A stretch of 7,282 nt of DNA from Desulfobacterales bacterium. Its GTDB lineage: Bacteria; Desulfobacterota; Desulfobacteria; Desulfobacterales; RPRI01. The notes below the pieces were generated by a model. That model was not told the origin of the DNA, did not search any database, and saw only the letters and a program-made list of their open reading frames with translations. Numbering within the stretch: position 1 is the stretch's first letter; every line of letters begins with the position of its first letter. The stretch covers positions 1-7,282 of the forward strand of contig JAGVOC010000310.1 in assembly GCA_020052975.1 (NCBI GenBank), in the 5' to 3' direction. Of the stretch, positions 1 through 4,564 are shown piece by piece. A program made the position numbers and the translations under genes.

Positions 1-1
1 G

Positions 2-172
2 CTTGCAGCAGATGATTTTCTCAAGTCGTTTCAGATCAGTGTTGAAACTTACCAGGGAACCGTTCAACTGAGCGGCTTCGTTAATTCTCAAAAGGCCGTT
101 GATAAAGCGGATGAAATTGTAAGGAGCGTCAAAGGAGTCAAATCCATAAAGAATAATCTGATCGTGAAATAG
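2..172 (+). CDS. BON-domain protein, C-terminal part (OsmY-like), 5' end outside window
   Basis: The reading frame is open from the window edge to a TAG stop and gives 56 residues. The segment carries the pattern of a BON domain: an acidic/hydrophobic start, then V-x-L-S-G-F-V-N-S, a helix with A-x-x-I-V-x-S-V, then G-V-K-S-I-K-N-N-L and the end at V-K. BON domains are about 60-residue alpha/beta modules found in periplasmic or envelope-associated proteins such as OsmY, where they are thought to contact membranes or ligands; that role is family knowledge. The N-terminus, and any signal peptide or second BON repeat, lies outside the window. The CsbD-like gene starts 16 bases downstream on the same strand, which suggests a shared stress-response transcript. 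The domain call is quite secure; the exact function is not. Confidence 0.8.
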   Translation, partial: LAADDFLKSFQISVETYQGTVQLSGFVNSQKAVDKADEIVRSVKGVKSIKNNLIVK

Positions 173-188
173 GCGAAGGAGGAATACC

Positions 189-368
189 ATGAAATCAAGC
201 ACAAAAGACAACGCAGAAGGAAAGATGCACCAGGTGAAAGGTAAGATAAAAGAGGTCGCCGGGAAGATAGTCAAGAATCGCGACTTGGAAGCCGAAGGCA
301 CCGGTGAAAAGATAGCCGGCAAAGTTCAGGAAAAGATCGGTCAGGTCAAGAAAGTTGTGGGCAAGTAG
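189..368 (+). CDS. CsbD-like family small stress protein
   Basis: This is a complete 59-residue ORF, very rich in Lys, Glu and Gly and without membrane segments or Cys. It has the CsbD (UPF0337) layout: an initial G-K-x-x-x-x-K-G-K-I-K-E-x-x-G-K block (residues 11-26), a central D-L-E-A-E-G segment (32-37), and a second amphipathic block K-I-A-G-K-V-Q-E-K-I-G (41-51). About 60 residues is the usual family length. Family members are general-stress-induced cytoplasmic proteins of unknown biochemical activity. The start is fixed by a perfect AAGGAGG at 176-182, six bases before the ATG. The gene follows the BON gene by 16 bases, and BON plus CsbD side by side is a plausible envelope/osmotic stress pair. 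No promoter is visible between them, so co-transcription is likely. Confidence 0.88.
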   Translation: MKSSTKDNAEGKMHQVKGKIKEVAGKIVKNRDLEAEGTGEKIAGKVQEKIGQVKKVVGK

Positions 369-411
369 AAGGGTTCTTTTTGAAGATCATCATAAACCAA
401 ATTGACAAAAG

Positions 412-418
412 AAGGAGG
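412..418 (+). promoter_or_regulatory. perfect ribosome-binding site for the 24-codon ORF
   Basis: AAGGAGG, five bases before the ATG at 424. It matches the CsbD ribosome site at 176-182 base for base. It is the main reason for listing the very short ORF that follows. Confidence 0.6.
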
Positions 419-423
419 ACTAA

Positions 424-498
424 ATGAGATACGTATCCAAGATCGGAATTATAGGGATGGGAATAGCCTTCCCCACACTTGGGTATGAACCGGAGTAA
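424..498 (+). CDS. 24-residue hydrophobic ORF, possibly the truncated start of a small membrane protein
   Basis: The ORF begins Met-Arg-Tyr-Val-Ser-Lys, runs through one hydrophobic stretch (Ile-Gly-Ile-Ile-Gly-Met-Gly-Ile-Ala-Phe, residues 7-16), and ends Tyr-Glu-Pro-Glu at a TAA. It has an ideal ribosome site and follows the CsbD gene by 55 bases on the same strand. The sequence looks like the first transmembrane segment of a small membrane protein that has lost its C-terminal part. A real 24-residue membrane peptide is the alternative. Short membrane proteins beginning with a similar hydrophobic segment often accompany CsbD/BON genes, but I cannot assign a family from 24 residues. The neighbouring degraded HTH gene makes truncation the slightly better reading. 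Confidence 0.4.
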   Translation: MRYVSKIGIIGMGIAFPTLGYEPE

Positions 499-622
499 CT
501 CAAAATCCGGAATGCACCACCTTTAAAGCAGTTCCCGTCCTGTAAACCATTATCTCATTGTCTTGCCCCTTTATCAAAGCGCCTTATGGTTTGCCGGGGA
601 AGAAGCGTGGTGAGGTGCCCAT
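499..622. other. convergent intergenic stretch without a recognisable gene
   Basis: This lies between the 24-codon ORF (+) and the HTH remnant (-). I see no plausible coding frame. There is a short inverted repeat CCGGA/TCCGG (490-494 and 506-510) overlapping the end of the small ORF, and a distant inverted pair AAACCAT/ATGGTTT (544-550 and 586-592). Neither is followed by a T-run on either strand, so I do not call a terminator. It may be leftover sequence from a deletion. Confidence 0.4.
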
Positions 623-778
623 TTACAGAAATACCTTGTAACTGATGTTCAAGGCATTTCCCAGTCGCTTAGCTATTTCCTTGCCAATGGCGGCTTGCCG
701 TTCTCCATTTCGGAGATATGGCGCTGAGGAATGCCGACCAGTTTGGGAAGCTCGGCCTGTGGTGAAGAAGGACCCGGT
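623..778 (-). pseudogene. XRE/Cro-C1-family helix-turn-helix regulator remnant, 5'-truncated and frameshifted
   Basis: Read on the minus strand, the frame up to about position 692 gives S-P-Q-A-E-L-P-K-L-V-G-I-P-Q-R-H-I-S-E-M-E-N-G-K, the turn and recognition helix typical of XRE regulators. That frame then runs into a stop (L-A-R-K-stop). Shifting by one base at about 689-693 restores the expected continuation I-G-K-E-I-A-K-R-L-G-N-A-L, then N-I-S-Y-K-V-F-L and a TAA at 623-625. This C-terminus is characteristic of a subgroup of small XRE proteins often paired with toxins. One base is missing relative to the usual G-K-R-P-I-G junction. The N-terminal helices and start codon are absent: homology begins immediately after the TAA of the 604-residue gene (779-781). 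It is therefore a degraded fragment, not a functional regulator. A partner toxin gene was not found. The double damage argues against a simple sequencing error. Confidence 0.72.
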
Positions 779-2593
779 TTACAGTTTGCATACGTTGCCC
801 AGTCTCCGGTCGTACATCTTGCCGACACCGTATTCGTTCCGCCTCATGAATTTTTCCCTTGAAGGGCCGATAACCTGCATTTCAGGATGAATCTCCAGCA
901 CTTCACAGGCTATTTTCATCTCCTTGGTGCAGCCTGTGCTGAAAGTCGCATCCTTGCCAACCCATTCGGGCGGGATTTTCTTCCCAATTATCCTGAAGGA
1001 ATCAACAATGTCATCATAGGTCTGAAACCTCCATATGTCGATATATCCGCTTCGCTGAGCTATTTCCCACATGTACATGAGGTCATCGGCATCCATTCCA
1101 GCCTCATAATATTCAGAGGGATTGATAATAAATGTCATTGATAACTGCTCTTTCAGATGCTGTATGAAAACAGACATAATTTTCTTTGCAATATGGATTT
1201 TCCCGGGAATTGAACCGATTATGCCGCTGTAAAAGATAACAGTCATTCCCTTTTTCTTTGCCTCATCCATCTGGCCGATTATTGTCATTGCCTTTTTCTC
1301 AAGGTCTCCATAGGAAAACTTAATTACCGAAGGATGCTTTGGCTTGTGGCTTATATTCACAGAGTCATTTTCACCGGCTGATACATTATAGATATCCTGG
1401 GTGAATTGAAAATGTGTGTCAAAGAAACGCCTTTTCTGGTCATGCCCCCTTGAGATGACAAAATCGACCTCCTTGAAAAAGCGGGCAAAGGTTGTTGAAC
1501 TCAAAAGAAGATTTACGTTTTCGTGTATTCCGTCAGAAATCGCTATTATTTCATTATCGCTCCGGATAATTCTGATCAGCTCGTTTTTCCCGAGATACCG
1601 GTCTTTTATGAAAAATGTGCCTTTAAGTTCCCCTTTTATCGACGCATCTTCCATAGCATCGAAAAAATCAACCTTGGTAAAAAGAGGACCTTCCTTGAAT
1701 GCCACGATTATTCTGTGTCCGAGCTTGACAAGATTTTTAATTATTGCGATATCTACCATTGCTTCGCCGGCTTCGTCCATGAGCCAGAGAATCTTCCTGC
1801 GGGCTTCCTGTGCCTTGCCGTTTTCTCTTACACATAGCGAATCAAAAAGAGGTTCAACACCGTTACCGGTAAAGTTCCGTTTGAATATTTCCAGGAAATC
1901 ATCTTCGTCATATCCCGCTGATTTTGCAGATGTCCAGAGGGATGTTTCAACCGAGAGGGCAAAAAGCCTTTTTAGTTCAAGGTAATCCGCAAGCTTCCTT
2001 ATGTCTGATATGGTATCGGGTGGTTCCGTCAGATACGAGGTATCTACTTTATTCAAAGCTTTTTTAAAAGCCTCCGACTTCAGGGAGGCGCCGGTCTGCA
2101 CGTTGCGGGAGACTTTTTCGCACAGGTATGGGTCCGGTATATGGGAGTGGTTGATGAATATGCGTAAAAGCCGTTTTTCAAGCCTGGAAGGGAGCATCAT
2201 ATGGTCTCTTGTTTCATGCATGAACTTAATTCTTACCAGGGATTTAAGGAATTTATTCTCATTAGGTTCCTCTATTTGCTCATCAATGACTTTTAATATG
2301 CGTTCAAGAACTACGTTATATTTTTCCTGTATGAAATCAGGGTTGTTTCTGTTAATTAGGCTTATAAACATTTTGTCGGAGCATGGATAGAATCGTTCGT
2401 CTTCTTCCGTATACACCATGAACCTCACCTGCTCCGGGGTTGCAACCTGATCGGGATAGGAATTGTGGTCCAGATGGTTTTCAATAAAGAATGCTGTATG
2501 CCAAGCATCCTTTTCCGGATCTTTACCTTCTATATAAGGGATAATCGCATCAGATGGTATCCCATTTTGCGGGGTCTTTTCAAAAGACGGCAT
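779..2593 (-). CDS. 604-residue protein with a DUF89/ARMT1-like central region and an unassigned C-terminal domain
   Basis: This is probably cytoplasmic: no signal peptide or membrane segment is visible. Residues about 1-260 are mostly helical and charged. Residues about 268-400 resemble the DUF89 (damage-control phosphatase / ARMT1-like) core: L-M-D-E-A-G-E (271-277) sits where that family has D-N-x-G-E, E-G-P-L-F-T-K-V-D-F-F-D-A (301-313) resembles its G-G-P-x-x-N-D-x-T-x-x-D-A segment, and V-D-F-V-I-S-R-G-H (376-384) resembles its A-D-x-V-I-S-K-G strand. DUF89 enzymes are metal-dependent phosphatases acting on damaged phosphometabolites; here the metal-binding Asn is Glu (E274), so activity is uncertain. 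Residues about 425-604 form another alpha/beta-looking region that I do not recognise. The start is supported by AAAGGAGA (2600-2607), six bases before the ATG. It is the last gene downstream of the FHA gene on the same strand, after a 185-base gap, suggesting a link to kinase signalling. The family call rests on motif memory, not a search. Confidence 0.55.
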   Translation of the reverse strand: MPSFEKTPQNGIPSDAIIPYIEGKDPEKDAWHTAFFIENHLDHNSYPDQVATPEQVRFMVYTEEDERFYPCSDKMFISLINRNNPDFIQEKYNVVLERILKVIDEQIEEPNENKFLKSLVRIKFMHETRDHMMLPSRLEKRLLRIFINHSHIPDPYLCEKVSRNVQTGASLKSEAFKKALNKVDTSYLTEPPDTISDIRKLADYLELKRLFALSVETSLWTSAKSAGYDEDDFLEIFKRNFTGNGVEPLFDSLCVRENGKAQEARRKILWLMDEAGEAMVDIAIIKNLVKLGHRIIVAFKEGPLFTKVDFFDAMEDASIKGELKGTFFIKDRYLGKNELIRIIRSDNEIIAISDGIHENVNLLLSSTTFARFFKEVDFVISRGHDQKRRFFDTHFQFTQDIYNVSAGENDSVNISHKPKHPSVIKFSYGDLEKKAMTIIGQMDEAKKKGMTVIFYSGIIGSIPGKIHIAKKIMSVFIQHLKEQLSMTFIINPSEYYEAGMDADDLMYMWEIAQRSGYIDIWRFQTYDDIVDSFRIIGKKIPPEWVGKDATFSTGCTKEMKIACEVLEIHPEMQVIGPSREKFMRRNEYGVGKMYDRRLGNVCKL

Positions 2594-2778
2594 TATGTAT
2601 CTCCTTTGAAACTTTTGTGTTATCCGGATAAATAAAACAGAAATGAAAGGGTGTGAAAAGATACTGGTTTGAGAAAAAAATCAAATAAGCAGTCGCTGAT
2701 ACGTTGTGTAATTCCAATGTAATAATTGATAAGCCTACTGAAACAGTAAAATAATTATGTAATGATAACAATAAATTG
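2594..2778. other. AT-rich gap between the FHA gene and the 604-residue gene
   Basis: These 185 bases carry the ribosome site of the 604-residue gene at one end (2600-2607). They also hold a short inverted repeat TACTG-AAA-CAGTA (2736-2748) about 30 bases past the FHA stop. The repeat has a 5-bp stem and no T-run after it in the direction of transcription, so it is a weak terminator candidate at best. I found no convincing -35/-10 pair, although the gap is long enough to hold a separate promoter. A 94-codon frame that crosses the gap overlaps the FHA gene and has no coding character. Confidence 0.35.
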
Positions 2779-3501
2779 CTATTTAACAAAAAAGTGCATT
2801 TTTGCCGAACCGATTTCAATAACATCAAAATCCTTGAGCTGAACGGATTCAGTGACTGAAACACCGTTTATTTTCGGTTTTGATGTGCCACCTGCATAGG
2901 TAAAGAAATAGCCGCCCGGCCTCTTGCTGATTGTGGCGGCAACCTGGCCAACCAGGAATCCGCTTACCACAACATCATTTGTCGATGCTTTCCCGATTTT
3001 AAAAAACTTTTTTGATATTTCCACTTCTCCCTGCCCGCCGGCAACATATGAAAGAACCCCTATGGGCTCTTTTACCTGCGTCTTTGAAATATCCGGTGAA
3101 GTTGCATTAGGAGAACTCTTGGCCATCATTGATTTATAGGAATTTGTATCCATGACCATTGTCTGGTCCATATTTTCCTGGGGGTTGGCGGTCTCTGGTC
3201 TGGTTTCTCCATCCTTGTATGCAAAAACAATTGAATGCTTGCCGATCGTTATGACATCTCCGTGATTCAGCCAGTGTGTGGAAATAAACTGCTCGTTAAC
3301 GAAGGAACCGTTTTTGCTCTGGAGGTCGGTTACCAAAAACCCTTCTCCTACGGAATCAATTTTTGCGTGGTGTCCGGATACCGCGAGATTATCGATAACG
3401 ATATTGTTATCTTCACGCCTTCCGATGCTGAGCGATTTCCCTTTTTCAAGATCATACTCTTTAATAACATTATCTTTGAATTTAAGAGTCAATATCGGCA
3501 T
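2779..3501 (-). CDS. two-domain FHA (forkhead-associated) phosphothreonine-binding protein
   Basis: FHA domains bind phosphothreonine peptides made by Ser/Thr kinases. The N-terminal FHA domain (about 3-95) is canonical: S-I-G-R-R (25-29), V-S-G-H-H-A (41-46, the S-x-x-H motif), S-K-N-G-S-F-V-N (62-69), then G-D-V-I-T-I-G (81-87). A polar linker (about 96-145) contains D-Q-T-M-V-M-D-T (112-119), with Thr114 and Thr119 as candidate phosphosites. A second FHA-like fold (about 147-240) keeps F-K-I-G-K (167-171), an I-N-G turn (211-213) and D-V-I-E-I-G (226-231). It has Lys instead of the conserved Arg and lacks S-x-x-H, so it probably cannot bind phosphothreonine in the usual way. The protein is soluble, with no membrane segment. 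AGAGGTG (3507-3513), five bases before the ATG, supports the start. It lies 37 bases after the PP2C gene, almost certainly in one operon, so it is the expected reader or substrate of the neighbouring kinase. Confidence 0.9.
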   Translation of the reverse strand: MPILTLKFKDNVIKEYDLEKGKSLSIGRREDNNIVIDNLAVSGHHAKIDSVGEGFLVTDLQSKNGSFVNEQFISTHWLNHGDVITIGKHSIVFAYKDGETRPETANPQENMDQTMVMDTNSYKSMMAKSSPNATSPDISKTQVKEPIGVLSYVAGGQGEVEISKKFFKIGKASTNDVVVSGFLVGQVAATISKRPGGYFFTYAGGTSKPKINGVSVTESVQLKDFDVIEIGSAKMHFFVK

Positions 3502-3538
3502 TTCAACACCTCTTTTATAAAGCTGTTTAAAAGAATAT

Positions 3539-4366
3539 TCACATTATCTTAACAATTTTTGATATCAGCCATGCAAACCAGCCTTTTTGATTTTTTTTAT
3601 CCTTCACCTTCAGAACAATTACTGTTATATTATCGTCTCCTCCGCGCTCGTTTGCGAGATCAACAAGCGCCATGCATGCCTTATGGGTTTGCTCCTTACC
3701 GACAGTTTCAAGTATCTCTTCGGGTGCAACTTTATCGCTCAAACCATCTGAACTTAATACTAATACATCCCCTTTAAAGTAGGGAGTTTCGCACACATCG
3801 GGCTTAATTGTTTCTCCAATTCCAACGGCCCGTGTAAGCATGTGCGCAAACCGGGGGGCAAGGTTTTTTGCTCTATCCGGATCAATTGCCGTCTGTTCAG
3901 CCAATACAGTGTGAGGCACTGATATAAGTTCTATTTCATCTTTATGTATCAGATAAATGGGGCTGTCGCCAACATTTGCTACAATCAGGCTTTCATCAGT
4001 AAACAGAACCGCTGAAACAGTTGATCCCATACCTTCATAAGCTTCATTTTGCTGTGATAACCCGTAAACGCCCTTGTTCGCGAGGTGAATGCTTGAAACA
4101 AGCCTGTTTGCTCCCCTTGAAATGGATTCGTCAGTATCTTCAAGCTCTTCGGTAACACCATTGTTCTCTTTAAATTGCTTCATGTAGTCACGGATGGTTT
4201 CAACTACAATGCTGCTTGCCACTTCTCCGGCCTGGTGCCCTCCCATGCCGTCAGCTACTATATAAAGATTCATGGAGTCATCAAGAAACATGGCATCTTC
4301 ATTGCCTTTTCTTTTTTTCCCAACATCACTGATGCCTTTAGATTCAATTACTACCATAAAGTCCAT
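3539..4366 (-). CDS. PP2C-type (PPM family, Stp1/PrpC-like) Ser/Thr protein phosphatase
   Basis: This metal-dependent phosphatase removes phosphate from Ser/Thr residues and normally opposes a Hanks-type kinase. The PP2C motifs appear in order: G-N-E-D (21-24), V-A-D-G-M-G-G-H (37-44, with metal-binding Asp39), M-G-S-T-V (113-117), V-G-D-S (132-135), L-T-R-A-V-G (177-182), S-S-D-G-L-S-D (205-211) and G-G-D-D-N-I-T-V (242-249). All metal-coordinating Asp positions look intact. At 275 residues it is somewhat longer than the usual 240-250. The extra part is a tail (about 262-275) rich in Trp, Phe, Ile and Val with two Lys, which could anchor it to the membrane near the kinase; this is inference. 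Neither ATG candidate (Met1 at 4364-4366, Met4 at 4355-4357) has a good ribosome site, and either could be used. It lies 180 bases after the kinase gene and 37 before the FHA gene. Confidence 0.93.
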   Translation of the reverse strand: MDFMVVIESKGISDVGKKRKGNEDAMFLDDSMNLYIVADGMGGHQAGEVASSIVVETIRDYMKQFKENNGVTEELEDTDESISRGANRLVSSIHLANKGVYGLSQQNEAYEGMGSTVSAVLFTDESLIVANVGDSPIYLIHKDEIELISVPHTVLAEQTAIDPDRAKNLAPRFAHMLTRAVGIGETIKPDVCETPYFKGDVLVLSSDGLSDKVAPEEILETVGKEQTHKACMALVDLANERGGDDNITVIVLKVKDKKNQKGWFAWLISKIVKIM

Positions 4367-4380
4367 GGTTTCAGGATTAT

Positions 4381-4391
4381 GGCCTGAGGCC
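4381..4391. repeat. short inverted repeat upstream of the phosphatase start
   Basis: GGCCT-G-AGGCC, five-base arms around one central base, 14 bases upstream of the PP2C start codon and within its leader. It could be an operator half-site pair or a small hairpin that limits translation. No regulator is identified and chance is possible. Confidence 0.25.
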
Positions 4392-4489
4392 CTTGCATAA
4401 TGCCATCTTTTGCCCGATTGATTTAAGTTTATGGGATATTTTCCAAAGTTTTCGGTTGAAAATGGAAATTACCGAACCATTTAACTCTG

Positions 4490-4516
4490 TTTATAATAAA
4501 TATTTGTTGGGGTCAA
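4490..4516 (-). promoter_or_regulatory. candidate sigma70-type promoter for phosphatase-FHA genes
   Basis: On the minus strand, TTGACC (4511-4516) is five of six to the -35 consensus, and TATAAA (4490-4495) is five of six to the -10 consensus. The spacer is 15 bases, shorter than the ideal 17. It lies in the gap after the kinase stop and would give a leader of roughly 115 bases before the PP2C start. It would allow phosphatase and FHA expression independent of the kinase gene. The short spacer keeps confidence moderate. Confidence 0.4.
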
Positions 4517-4546
4517 GTATGATACCTTCAAATGAATAAAGTGCGC

Positions 4547-4564
4547 TCAGGAAGTACTTCCTGA
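4547..4564. repeat. perfect 18-base palindrome over the kinase stop codon
   Basis: TCAGGAAGTACTTCCTGA reads identically on both strands and includes the kinase TGA stop, encoding its last residues Ser-Gly-Ser-Thr-Ser. As RNA it could form a 7-bp stem with a four-base loop. What follows in the direction of kinase transcription (GCGCACTTTATT) is only weakly T-rich, so this is at best a weak terminator or an mRNA 3'-end stabiliser. It could also be a dimeric protein-binding site. Confidence 0.4.

Noticed and set aside
490..510. Rho-independent terminator at CCGGA...TCCGG after the small ORF
   Set aside because: The stem is only five bases with an 11-base loop, and no T-run follows on either strand.
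645..890. 81-codon plus-strand ORF over the HTH remnant
   Set aside because: The minus strand carries clear XRE homology here; the plus-strand frame is its shadow and runs into the 604-residue gene.
1780..1785. P-loop (Walker A) possibility at G-S-I-P-G-K in the 604-residue protein, around residues 460-465
   Set aside because: The spacing is G-x-x-x-G-K followed by Ile, not G-x-x-x-x-G-K-S/T, and no Walker B is evident; the listed span is indicative only and no nucleotide-binding claim is made.
1416..1985. 189-codon plus-strand ORF inside the 604-residue gene
   Set aside because: It lies wholly antisense to a well-supported gene, has Ser/Arg/Leu-rich shadow composition and no recognisable motif.
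2580..2864. 94-codon minus-strand ORF spanning the FHA-604 gap
   Set aside because: It overlaps the FHA coding sequence in another frame, has odd Phe/Leu/Ser-rich composition and no ribosome site; most likely an artefact of AT-rich DNA.
4367..4468. Open frame of about 34 codons in frame upstream of the PP2C start
   Set aside because: It contains no ATG, GTG or TTG before the upstream TAA (4469-4471), and the residues do not resemble a PP2C N-terminal extension; treated as chance.
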